Below, piece after piece: positions 52,761 to 60,783 of a DNA stretch of 64,000 bases. The position numbers and the translations under genes are program-made. Below the pieces are notes generated by a model. The model was not told where the DNA came from, did no database searches, and saw nothing but the letters and a program-made list of their open reading frames with translations. How positions within the stretch are numbered: position 1 is the stretch's first letter; each line of letters starts with the position of its first letter. The stretch is from Cobetia sp. cqz5-12 (lineage in GTDB: Bacteria > Pseudomonadota > Gammaproteobacteria > Pseudomonadales > Halomonadaceae). The DNA lies in NCBI RefSeq assembly GCF_016495405.1, contig NZ_CP044522.1, forward strand, positions 4,077,638-4,141,637, read 5' to 3'.

Positions 52761-55002
52761 GGCTGGCCTTGATCAGCTGGGTGCCGGCGCTTTCCAGCGG
52801 CTGCAACAGCCGCAGCACCAGAATCAGCTGTGACAGCGCCAGACGCCCGGTGGTGGATTCGACCTGCTCGACCTCGGCTTCCAGTGCCGCGATCTCATCG
52901 TCGCTGTCCAGCGTGACGGCGACCTCGCCGCCCGCTTCCAACTGTTCCCCCAGTGCCGTCAGCTGTTGACTCAGGCGCTCGCCATGGCGCAGCAGCGTCT
53001 CGATGCCGCTGCTGGCCGAGGCGGTCGATTCCAGTTCGCCACGATGCGCTGCCAGTGCCGAGAGATAACCGAGCACGGTATGCGCGTGGAGCAGGAAGCC
53101 GAAGCCCGGCTCGACATCGCGACGGAAGTGGCCGGGTTCCTTGCGGGCCGTGGCCAGCAGATTGGAGAAAGCCGCATCGGCGTTATGGGCATTGCGGCGT
53201 GCCAGGCGGTAGGCCAGATCATCGCGCTTGCCGTGACGGTACTGGGACAGCACCTCGCCCAGATAGCGACCGCTGGTCTTGAGACTGACGCCGGCCTGTC
53301 GGTAGAGCTTGCGGCCCTGCCAGTCCGGCAGGATCAACACCACCGAAAGCCCCGCCAGCAGGCCGCCGACCAGCGTATCGAACAGGCGCGGCCAGATGAG
53401 ATCGAAGCCATCGCCGACCTGATTGAAGCACGCCAGCACCATCAGCGTGATGGCGGCCGTGGCCAGGGTATAGCGCGAGCCACGGGTAGCGAAGAACAGC
53501 ACCCCCGCGACCACGGCGATACCGGCCTGGATCGTGGGCGCCGGGAACAGACTGATCAGCGCCCAGCCGGCAACCAGACCGATCAGCGTGCCCAGAATCC
53601 GCTGCGCCAGCGTGCGGCGCGTATCGCCGTAGCTGGGACGGCACACGAACAGCCCGGTCAGCAGAATCCAGTAGCCCTGGGTCGGGTGCACCGCCAGCAG
53701 CACGCCATAGCCGGCCACCAGCGTCGCGGTCAGACGCAGCGCATGACGGAAGATCGGCGAGCGTGGCGTCAGGTGACTACGGATACGCTCGAACATGTCG
53801 CGCGTGCCGTGGGGCGAGCGGTCCAGCAGGCTGTTGTCGCTTTCATTGCTGACGGCTTCGAGATCATTCAGGCGCGCGATCTGGCCTTCGATCAGGCGCA
53901 GGTTGCTGGCGAGGGCTTCCAGCGCCTGCATCAGATGGTGCCACTCGGGCCGCTGCTGTTGCTTGAGATAGACGAGCGAGGCATTGAGGTCTTCCAGCGC
54001 CTGCTGGCTGTCACTGGCATCGAAGGGCTGGCGCATCAACAGCGCCTTGCCGAGCCCGCGACAGGCGCGCCCCTGCTGCTCCAGCAGGCGCTGACAGCGA
54101 AACAGGATGTCGTGATGGAAGAAGGCGTCGGTGAGCTGGCCGTAGGGGTAATGGCTGGAGCTGGCGCGCTCATGGAGGTCCTGGGCGATGAAGTAGAGCC
54201 GCAGATAGCGGTCAAGCTTGGTGGTATCGCGCCGCCCGGCGAGTCGCCGGAAGACCATCTCCTTGGTCTGATTGAGCGCCACCACCACGCGGCCGTTCTG
54301 CTCGGCCAGCGCCAGACGCCGGGCGGACTGGTCGACATTGCGCAGCGGCTCGAACAGCTGCGCCTTGAGAATCAGGTAGCGCCCCAGCTCACGGTAGAGC
54401 GTCGCCATGCTGTGCTTGAGCGGCTGGCGCGAGAACAGCGCGCACCACACGACCGAGAGCAGGCCATACCAGGTCGCGCCCACCACCAGCAGCAGCGGCT
54501 GCACCAGATTGATGCCCAGCCCCGGCTCCCGCAGCCATTCGGGCAGGCTGCGCTCCAGCACCGCGATCTGACCATCACCATGCTGCTGCTCGAGACTGAT
54601 CATGGTGTAGACGGCCAGAATCAACGAGGCGCGCGCGATGGCGCCGTAGCGGGCATCGATGGCGCCCAGCATCGGCATCGCGAAGGTGGCCAGCGCCAGC
54701 CCGATCACGAAGGGCAGCGGCATGCCGAACAACAGCTCCACCGAGACGGCGGCGATGCTGAAGCAGGCCAGCGTCATGCCCAGCGCGCGCAGTCGGCCGC
54801 GCCAGTGATCATCGGTTTCCGCCAGCCCCGAGGCGATCACGCCCAGAAACAGCGGAATCACCACCGCCATCTCGTCGAGCCAGAACCCCACCGCCATCAC
54901 GCCACCCAGCGCGATCAACATGCGTAGCGAATAGCTGAAGGCATCCAGCGTCCACAGACGACGCAGGGAGTGCATGAGGGAGTCCAAGAGAGAGCGTGTC
55001 AT
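52750..55002 (-). CDS. FUSC/YccS-family membrane protein
   Basis: 750 residues from ATG 55002. Two groups of five to six membrane segments (about 30-190 and 435-575) are each followed by a long cytoplasmic helical region, the duplicated arrangement of YccS/YhfK and aromatic acid exporter (FUSC) proteins. YGVLLAVHPTQGYWILLTGLFVCRPSYGDTRRTLAQRILGTLIG is the strongest family segment. Probably an inner-membrane efflux component, substrate unknown; no membrane-fusion partner gene is adjacent. Convergent with recG. Confidence 0.88.
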   Translation of the reverse strand: MTRSLLDSLMHSLRRLWTLDAFSYSLRMLIALGGVMAVGFWLDEMAVVIPLFLGVIASGLAETDDHWRGRLRALGMTLACFSIAAVSVELLFGMPLPFVIGLALATFAMPMLGAIDARYGAIARASLILAVYTMISLEQQHGDGQIAVLERSLPEWLREPGLGINLVQPLLLVVGATWYGLLSVVWCALFSRQPLKHSMATLYRELGRYLILKAQLFEPLRNVDQSARRLALAEQNGRVVVALNQTKEMVFRRLAGRRDTTKLDRYLRLYFIAQDLHERASSSHYPYGQLTDAFFHHDILFRCQRLLEQQGRACRGLGKALLMRQPFDASDSQQALEDLNASLVYLKQQQRPEWHHLMQALEALASNLRLIEGQIARLNDLEAVSNESDNSLLDRSPHGTRDMFERIRSHLTPRSPIFRHALRLTATLVAGYGVLLAVHPTQGYWILLTGLFVCRPSYGDTRRTLAQRILGTLIGLVAGWALISLFPAPTIQAGIAVVAGVLFFATRGSRYTLATAAITLMVLACFNQVGDGFDLIWPRLFDTLVGGLLAGLSVVLILPDWQGRKLYRQAGVSLKTSGRYLGEVLSQYRHGKRDDLAYRLARRNAHNADAAFSNLLATARKEPGHFRRDVEPGFGFLLHAHTVLGYLSALAAHRGELESTASASSGIETLLRHGERLSQQLTALGEQLEAGGEVAVTLDSDDEIAALEAEVEQVESTTGRLALSQLILVLRLLQPLESAGTQLIKASRAS

Positions 55003-55192
55003 GAAGTGTTCCGTGACCAGAGCGCAGGGCAGCGCATTAGACTTTAGATTTATATCGCTAGCATAACACCCCGTTCTGCCGTGTCCGAGAGCCATGGCGC
55101 ATGCAAGCGTTGGCAGGCGCGTCGAATGTCGAATCGCCGCGACGTGCCACTCTGAAGAATCCTGACCTCATTGGCTTTCATGGAGAATACCG

Positions 55193-55609
55193 ATGCATCC
55201 TCTTATCGAACGCGTCACTGGCTCCCTCGGGCTGTCACCGGAAATCGCCGAGCAGGCGGTCGGCATGGTTCTCAAGTTCGTGCGTGAGCAGGGGCCGGAT
55301 GGCCCGGCCGCTTCACTGCTGGGCGCCATTCCGGGAGCGGAAGGCCTGATCGGCAGCGCAGGCGAGGAAGCCGCCGAGTCCGGTGGCGGTGGCCTCATGG
55401 GCGGCCTGATGGGCGCCGTCAGCGCCTTCACCGGCGGCAGCGGTGGCGGTGCGCTGGAACTGGGCCAGAAACTGATGGGGCTGGACCTGAACATGGACCA
55501 GGCGCGTGGCGTGGCTGATGAGACGCTGAGCTATGCTCGCGAAGAAGCCGGCGATGGCGTGGTCGATCAGGTGCTCGAAGGCATTCCGGGCCTCAAGCAG
55601 CTGCTGTGA
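55193..55609 (+). CDS. Small glycine-rich protein, DUF2267/DUF2780-like
   Basis: 138 residues, no signal peptide. N-terminal helices PLIERVTGSLGLSPEIAEQAVGMVLKFVREQ and a C-terminal helical part DEAGDGVVDQVLEGIPGLKQLL-type flank two Gly/Ala stretches (SGGGGLMGGLMG, FTGGSGGGA; about 63-88). The pattern resembles small DUF2267/DUF2780 proteins of unknown function; assignment is tentative. ATG 55193 follows TGGAGA. Transcribed alone, convergent with the next gene. Confidence 0.6.
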   Translation: MHPLIERVTGSLGLSPEIAEQAVGMVLKFVREQGPDGPAASLLGAIPGAEGLIGSAGEEAAESGGGGLMGGLMGAVSAFTGGSGGGALELGQKLMGLDLNMDQARGVADETLSYAREEAGDGVVDQVLEGIPGLKQLL

Positions 55610-55619
55610 CGCCCCCCAA

Positions 55620-55690
55620 GAGAGCCTCGCGACAAAAGAAAGGCTCGCGACAAACGAAAGCCTCGTGGCAAAAAGGTTCATCGCAAAAAA
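55620..55690 (+). repeat. Short degenerate tandem repeats
   Basis: Four units of about 15-19 nt related to CTCGCGACAAAAGAAAG follow one another (starting near 55625, 55643, 55661, 55677). They lie between the stop of the small gene and its terminator. Confidence 0.65.
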
Positions 55691-55692
55691 GA

Positions 55693-55725
55693 ACGCCCCG
55701 CTGAGAGAATCAGCGGGGCGTCTTT
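55693..55725. terminator. Convergent terminator after the small glycine-rich gene
   Basis: ACGCCCCGCTGA GAGAA TCAGCGGGGCGT followed by CTTTC; A-rich sequence on the other side serves the minus strand. Confidence 0.85.
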
Positions 55726-55753
55726 CGTTCATGCAGGCACGACACAGGACCAT

Positions 55754-56110
55754 TCAGCGAATGCGCTTGAGCAATGACTGCAAGCGGTTGAGCTGGGCCG
55801 AATCGCCGACCAGACGCACACGCTGGTCCATCAGGCCTTGCAGGAAGGCACGCGGCGAGGGCTTGAGCAGAAAGGCCACCGCACTGTCGCTATCGGCGAA
55901 GCGCAGCTCAAGCTCGGTATCCACCGGCAGGCCACTGCCGGTGGTGACGCCCGCGTGGGACATGCGGTAGTGACGCGCGATGCTCATGTCTTCGGTCGCG
56001 ACGCCCCAGTCCAGCGGGCGCTTTTCCAGCTCGGCACGAAATTCGGGGTCGCGCTTGAAGGCCCGCTTGAGCAGCAGACCCAGCACCCACAGCAATATCT
56101 TGAGCTTCAT
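55754..56110 (-). CDS. Small protein of unknown function, SCP2-like
   Basis: 118 residues. It starts with a hydrophobic stretch KILLWVLGLLL that may be a membrane anchor, followed by a basic KRAFKRD segment. The remainder (about 30-115), with VDTELELRFADSDSAVAFLLKPSPRAFLQGLMDQRVRLVGD, resembles a single-domain sterol-carrier-protein-2 fold that binds lipids. I do not recognise a specific family member; function unknown. Confidence 0.55.
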   Translation of the reverse strand: MKLKILLWVLGLLLKRAFKRDPEFRAELEKRPLDWGVATEDMSIARHYRMSHAGVTTGSGLPVDTELELRFADSDSAVAFLLKPSPRAFLQGLMDQRVRLVGDSAQLNRLQSLLKRIR

Positions 56111-56156
56111 GGTGTCATTCCTTGAATCGCGAAGCGTCGTTCACGCAGGCCATATG

Positions 56157-56194
56157 AAAATGCCACCGGCCCCGCAGGGCGGAACCGATGGCAT
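56157..56194 (-). terminator. Terminator of the HU gene
   Basis: On the minus strand TGCCATCGG..CCGGTGGCA with an inner GCCC/GGGC pairing, followed by TTTTC. About 90 bp past the HU stop. Confidence 0.8.
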
Positions 56195-56283
56195 CAGCAT
56201 GACAGCCGACAGGGCTTTTGATGACGACGATTGAAAGCCATGGCGACAGCCACCCCGGGTCTGCGCTGAAGCACGAGCCGAGG

Positions 56284-56559
56284 TTACTTGGTCACTGCAT
56301 CCTTCAACGACTTGCCGGGTTTGAAGGCAACGGTCTTGCTGGCCGGGATGGTCAGCGGCTTGCCTGTCTGAGGGTTCTTGCCGGTACGCGCCGCACGCTG
56401 GCGCACGGTGAATGACCCGAAACCGATCAGTGAGACGTCATTGCCTTTGGCCACGGTATGAGTGATCTCATCGAGAATCACGTTCAGTACCTGACTGGCC
56501 TTGTCCTTGGATAGATCCGCACGCTCGGCGATGGCCGCAGCGAGTTCTGGCTTGCGCAT
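56284..56559 (-). CDS. HU-family DNA-binding protein
   Basis: 91 residues, standard HU/IHF size. MRKPELAAAIAERADLSKDKASQVLNVILDEI is the dimerising helix pair; GFGSFTVRQRAARTGKNPQTGKPLTIPASKTVAFKPGKSLKDAV is the DNA-binding arm and tail, with the RxGxNPQTG tip characteristic of HU rather than IHF. A nucleoid protein. Start at 56559 behind AGGAGG. In Pseudomonas an HU gene lies in the same place between recG and rubB. Confidence 0.95.
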   Translation of the reverse strand: MRKPELAAAIAERADLSKDKASQVLNVILDEITHTVAKGNDVSLIGFGSFTVRQRAARTGKNPQTGKPLTIPASKTVAFKPGKSLKDAVTK

Positions 56560-56808
56560 GAAAAGCCCTCCTGGTTTGGCATTCTGCACGGGCGGCCAAG
56601 CCGCCGTTTCCATTGTTGTTCTTGCACTTGCTAGCGGTGGCGTATGGCGGCGACGCGATCCGCTCCCGGCAAGCTTTGCCGTATCAACCTGTCGATGGCA
56701 GCAATCTGTCAGACGACGCACGCTGAGCAGCATGTCTGACGGAGCATTCACTATCGTGCCTGACCGCGCTGGCAGCAAGGGATTTACGACCATCGATCAT
56801 GGCATCGC

Positions 56809-58008
56809 CTAGCCTAGCAACGGCGGCGCCTGCCGCGCTAGCTCGACTTTCCTGCGAACGGCGGCGCCTGTCAACGCATATCCAATCAAGCGTTCGTTCA
56901 TATCTAGTGCACGCGCTTCGAGGTCATCGCCTTCACCGGTGATTTCCCAGCGCGCCACGGCCGAACGCGGCGGATAGGCCACCACCGGCAAGACCGGTGT
57001 CTTGACCAGTACCGGCCACGCCCTCCAGTCGAGCACGCTCGGCTCGCCACACAGGTTGGCCGCCAGGGTGCGCGCAGCCATCTGCAGCGGCTGGACGTAC
57101 ATGGCATTGACGCCCTCGACGCTGGCGCAATCGCCCAGTGCCCAGATATGCGGCTGAGAGGTGGCCAGGTGGCGGTCGACACGGATGCCGTCACCACCTG
57201 CACTCAGGCCCGCGGCCTGCGCCAGACGAATGCGCGGTGCCAGGCCGGTGGCCAGCAGAACCACGGAGCCCGTCAGGCGACGACCACTCTGCAGGCGCAC
57301 TTCGACCGGCGCAGCCTGGCGTTCGGCCTCCTCGCCCGAGCTGGCGGCGATGGTCTCGACCATCTCGCCCTGGCGACGCGTCACGCCGAGTCCATCCAGC
57401 GCCGCCCCCAGACGCTGCCCCAGCGCTTGCGGCAGCAATCCGTCCAGCGGAGTATCCTCCGGCGCGACCAGCGTGACGCGGTGGCCGGCGGCCGTCAGAT
57501 CATTGGCGTATTCACAGCCGACCAGCCCGGCACCGACAATCACCACGTGCCCGTCTTCCCCGCGCTCGCGGGCCTTCGCCAGCGTCGCGCAGAAGGCCGC
57601 ATAGTCGTCGAGATCATTGATGCTCTGCACCCGCGAAGCCACTTCCGCAGCGACGGAGAAGGGACGACGCGGCGCGGCACCGAGTGCCAGCACCAGCTCG
57701 TCATAGGCCAGACACTCCTCGCCCAGCCAGAGCTGGCGGGCATCACCATCGATGGCAGTGACGCGTTGATGGGTACGCAGCTCGGCATTCAGCTCGTCCG
57801 CCAGCGCCACCGGTGCCTGACGCGACAGGTCGGTGGCCGACATCTTCTTGGCGAAGGCGGTGGACAGCATGGGCTTGGCGTAATCGTGGCCGCTGTCCTG
57901 GCTGATGAGGATCAGCCGGCTGTCCTTGTCACGCGCACGCAGCGCGCGCGCCAGAGCAATGCCCGCCATGCCGGTACCAATGATGACAAGGGTGCGAGGG
58001 TCGCGCAT
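56809..58008 (-). CDS. FAD-dependent rubredoxin-NAD+ reductase-like enzyme
   Basis: 399 residues with two dinucleotide-binding folds: VIIGTGMAGIALARALR at the N-terminus (FAD) and VVIVGAGLVGCEYANDL around residue 155 (NAD(P)H). IWALGDCASVEG is the conserved FAD-ribityl motif, and the absence of redox-active CxxxxC excludes lipoamide-dehydrogenase types. Sequence pattern and position beside HU suggest RubB, which passes electrons from NADH to rubredoxin for alkane hydroxylases. No rubredoxin gene is next to it, so its partner is unknown. Divergent from ubiC. Confidence 0.85.
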   Translation of the reverse strand: MRDPRTLVIIGTGMAGIALARALRARDKDSRLILISQDSGHDYAKPMLSTAFAKKMSATDLSRQAPVALADELNAELRTHQRVTAIDGDARQLWLGEECLAYDELVLALGAAPRRPFSVAAEVASRVQSINDLDDYAAFCATLAKARERGEDGHVVIVGAGLVGCEYANDLTAAGHRVTLVAPEDTPLDGLLPQALGQRLGAALDGLGVTRRQGEMVETIAASSGEEAERQAAPVEVRLQSGRRLTGSVVLLATGLAPRIRLAQAAGLSAGGDGIRVDRHLATSQPHIWALGDCASVEGVNAMYVQPLQMAARTLAANLCGEPSVLDWRAWPVLVKTPVLPVVAYPPRSAVARWEITGEGDDLEARALDMNERLIGYALTGAAVRRKVELARQAPPLLG

Positions 58009-58194
58009 GGCACCATCTCCTGAGATCGATCCGAGAGAAGCGCTGATGAAAGAGCGCCAGCAGCGTCAGTCATGAACGCCAAAGAATGCGCCCAGCATAC
58101 CAGCCCACCAGCAGTGCCGGCATGCCTGAGCGGGAGGCCTTGTCGCCCTGCCATGCTAGACTCGCCATTTCGTCATCCTGACAGGGAATTCACC

Positions 58195-58905
58195 GTGGTC
58201 CGATGCCCAGCAGGCGAGCCTCATCGCGCAGCGCTCACGTCACTGACCTCCACCTGTGAGGCGCCTCATTCGTCAGCCAAGTCCCTGTGCCAGCCTGCGA
58301 CTCGCTGGCCCTCATCCACGCGCGCCGCGCCCGCTGCTTCAGCAGCGGTGCGCCGTCATTGGCAGCCGGCTGCCGCGCTGCAGGGGGTCATGCCGGGCGG
58401 CTGGTGGGCGTGGCTCTCATCGACGGACTCGCTGACCCAGCGTCTTGCCAGCGCCATGCAGCAGCAGGATGAACGCAATGACCAGCCCATTCAGGGCGTG
58501 CGCGTGCGCCTGCTGCTGCAGGACACCGGCCCCGCACGCCTGGATGAAGCGCGCCTGTTGGGCATCGGCCCACGTCGGCATGTCTGGCGGCGTGAAGTGG
58601 CGCTCTGTCATGGCGATACGCCATGGGTGATCGCACGTTCGCTGGCGGCGCTGGACCTGGCTCACGGTCATCGCCTCTCGACGCTGGGCGAGCGCTCGCT
58701 GGGCCATTGGCTGTTTCGCCAGCCGGACCTGACCCGCAGCGCCATCGATGTCAGCCGCGCCCCGCTGGTGCTTTCGAGCCGCAGACCGCTGGCCCGAACC
58801 ACCAGCCTGTGGATGCGCCGCTCGATGTTCTCGCATGGTCGCTTCAAGGTGCTGGTGCAGGAGGGCTTCACCCCAGCCTTCCAGCACGCGCTGCAGCTGG
58901 CCTGA
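58195..58905 (+). CDS. ubiC: Chorismate lyase
   Basis: Makes 4-hydroxybenzoate from chorismate, the first ubiquinone step. The catalytic domain is the last 165 or so residues: GGWWAWLSSTDSLTQRL, VRLLLQDTGPARLDEARLLGI, RHVWRREVALCHGDTPWVIARSL and SLGHWLFRQPDLTRSAIDV with the conserved Arg and Glu positions. A GTG start at 58195 with AGGG upstream gives 236 residues; about 60 N-terminal residues are low-complexity and unlike other UbiC proteins, so the true start may be further in. ubiA follows after 67 bp. Confidence 0.85.
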   Translation: MVRCPAGEPHRAALTSLTSTCEAPHSSAKSLCQPATRWPSSTRAAPAASAAVRRHWQPAAALQGVMPGGWWAWLSSTDSLTQRLASAMQQQDERNDQPIQGVRVRLLLQDTGPARLDEARLLGIGPRRHVWRREVALCHGDTPWVIARSLAALDLAHGHRLSTLGERSLGHWLFRQPDLTRSAIDVSRAPLVLSSRRPLARTTSLWMRRSMFSHGRFKVLVQEGFTPAFQHALQLA

Positions 58906-58972
58906 GTCTTGCGGCCGACCGGCCTCGCTTCCCTCTCTTTCCTTGCCCACTACCACCCGCCCAGGAGCCCCG

Positions 58973-59863
58973 ATGACCGCGTCATCCACTTCCGCCGCTT
59001 CGCGTCCTTCCAGACTGGCCGACTACCTCGCCCTGACACGGCTGGATCGCCCCATCGGCACCTGGCTGCTGATGTGGCCGACTCTATGGGCGCTGTGGCT
59101 GGCGGCAGATGGCATTCCCGAGCGCACGACCCTGCTGATATTCATCGCCGGGGTCTATCTGATGCGCGCCGCCGGCTGCGTCATCAACGACTACGCCGAC
59201 CGCCATTGGGACAAGCATGTCGAGCGCACGCGTGACCGGCCGCTGACCTCGGGTCGCATTTCGGAGCGCGAGGCGCTGACGCTGTTCGGGGGGCTGGTCG
59301 CGGCCGCCTTCGTGCTGGTGTGCTTCACCAACCTGACCACGGTACTGCTGTCGATCGTCGCCGTGCTGCTGGCGGCCAGCTACCCGTTCATGAAGCGCTT
59401 CCACCATCTGCCCCAGGTGGTGCTGGGCGCCGCCTTCGGCTGGGCGATTCCGATGGCCTTCGCCGCGACGCTGGAGGAAGTGCCGACCTACGGCTGGTGG
59501 CTGTTCGCGGCCAATCTGATGTGGACGGTGGCCTACGATACCGCCTATGCAATGGTCGATCGCAACGACGACCTCAAGGTAGGCATCAAGTCCACCGCCG
59601 TGCTGTTCGGGCGTGCCGACAAGCTGATGATCGGCCTTCTGCAGCTGGGCATGCTGGCGGTGTTGATCGGCATCGGCCTGCACCTGGCGCTGGGTATCTT
59701 CTACTGGCTGGGGCTGGCTGCCGCCGCTGTCACCTTCGTCTGGCAGCAACGTCTGATCCGTGAGCGTGAGCGTTCACCCTGCTTCCAGGCCTTCCTCAAC
59801 AATCATTGGACGGGTCTGCTGATCTTCGCCGGTATCGCCCTGGCGACCTGGCCGATGAGCTGA
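58973..59863 (+). CDS. ubiA: 4-hydroxybenzoate octaprenyltransferase
   Basis: 296-residue inner-membrane prenyltransferase with about nine membrane segments. The two Mg-diphosphate motifs are clear: NDYADRHWD (NDxxDxxxD) and YDTAYAMVDRNDD (DxxxD type). TRLDRPIGTWLLMWPTLWAL is the conserved N-terminus. It attaches the polyprenyl chain to 4-hydroxybenzoate produced by UbiC. ATG 58973 follows CAGGAG. Confidence 0.97.
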   Translation: MTASSTSAASRPSRLADYLALTRLDRPIGTWLLMWPTLWALWLAADGIPERTTLLIFIAGVYLMRAAGCVINDYADRHWDKHVERTRDRPLTSGRISEREALTLFGGLVAAAFVLVCFTNLTTVLLSIVAVLLAASYPFMKRFHHLPQVVLGAAFGWAIPMAFAATLEEVPTYGWWLFAANLMWTVAYDTAYAMVDRNDDLKVGIKSTAVLFGRADKLMIGLLQLGMLAVLIGIGLHLALGIFYWLGLAAAAVTFVWQQRLIRERERSPCFQAFLNNHWTGLLIFAGIALATWPMS

Positions 59864-59965
59864 CGTCTGCATGAACATCAGTTTTATTTGATTTAAAGCG
59901 ACCCCTGCCCCCGGTTACTCCCCAGCCCACGGTTCATGCCGGCCGCCCACCCTTCAGAGGCGGCT

Positions 59966-59988
59966 GGCAGGCTTGCGTGCAAGCTGCC
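59966..59988. repeat. Hairpin between ubiA and phoB
   Basis: GGCAG.CTTGC GT GCAAG CTGCC, a 10-bp stem with one bulge, about 100 bp after ubiA; no T tract, so only a weak terminator candidate. Confidence 0.45.
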
Positions 59989-59998
59989 ATGCTGGCAG

Positions 59999-60016
59999 TT
60001 GTCATCTCGTTGTCAT
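59999..60016 (+). promoter_or_regulatory. Pho box upstream of phoB
   Basis: TTGTCAT-CTCG-TTGTCAT: two 7-bp direct repeats with 11-bp period, close to the consensus CTGTCAT-N4-CTGTCAT. A further TTGTAAT and TTGTCAT lie at 60025-60048. It indicates PhoB autoregulation. Confidence 0.75.
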
Positions 60017-60086
60017 ATAAGCGGGTTGTAATCGTCATCGACTTGTCATTCTGGCGCGTGCGCCGACTGCTGCATGGGATCTAGCG

Positions 60087-60776
60087 ATGAGCTCCAAGAC
60101 CGTACTGATTGTCGACGATGAATCCTCGATTCGCGAGATGATCGCCGTTGCCCTCGAAATGGCGGATTACCGCGTACTGGAGGCAGACAATGCCCAGGAC
60201 GCCCACGCCATCGTCGTCGATGAAAAGCCCGATCTGCTGTTGCTGGATTGGATGATGCCGGGCACCAGTGGCCTGGAGCTCGCGCGGCGTCTCAAGCGAG
60301 ACGAGACTACCTCGGAGTTGCCGATCATCCTGTTGACCGCCAAGGGCGAGGAAGACAACAAGATTCAAGGCCTGGAAGCCGGCGCCGATGACTACATCAC
60401 CAAGCCCTTCTCGCCGCGCGAGCTGGTCGCCCGTCTCAAGGCCGTGCTGCGTCGCACCACGCCCAAGGGAGTCGAGGAGGCGGTGGAAGTCGAAGGCCTG
60501 ATGCTCGACCCGGCCAGCCACCGCGTCACCGCCCACGGCAACTCGCTGGATGTCGGCCCGACCGAATATCGCCTGCTGCAGTTCTTCATGACGCATCAGG
60601 AGCGTGCCTACACGCGCAGCCAGCTGCTCGACCAGGTATGGGGCGGTAACGTCTATGTCGAGGAGCGCACCGTGGACGTGCACATCCGCCGCCTGCGCAA
60701 GGCGCTGGGCACAGGCCATCAGCATCTGATCCAGACCGTCCGCGGCACCGGTTACCGCTTCAGCGCTCAGGCCTGA
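60087..60776 (+). CDS. phoB: Phosphate regulon response regulator PhoB
   Basis: 229 residues. The receiver domain has VDDESSIREMI and phosphoacceptor D54 in LLLDWMMPG, with TAKGEEDNKIQGLEAGADDYITKPFSPREL. The OmpR-type winged helix has LDVGPTEYRLLQFFMTHQERAYTRSQLLDQVWGGNVYVEERTVDVHIRRLRKAL. It activates phosphate-starvation genes via Pho boxes, including one in front of itself. phoR follows after 7 bp. Confidence 0.98.
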   Translation: MSSKTVLIVDDESSIREMIAVALEMADYRVLEADNAQDAHAIVVDEKPDLLLLDWMMPGTSGLELARRLKRDETTSELPIILLTAKGEEDNKIQGLEAGADDYITKPFSPRELVARLKAVLRRTTPKGVEEAVEVEGLMLDPASHRVTAHGNSLDVGPTEYRLLQFFMTHQERAYTRSQLLDQVWGGNVYVEERTVDVHIRRLRKALGTGHQHLIQTVRGTGYRFSAQA

Positions 60777-60783
60777 GGAATTC

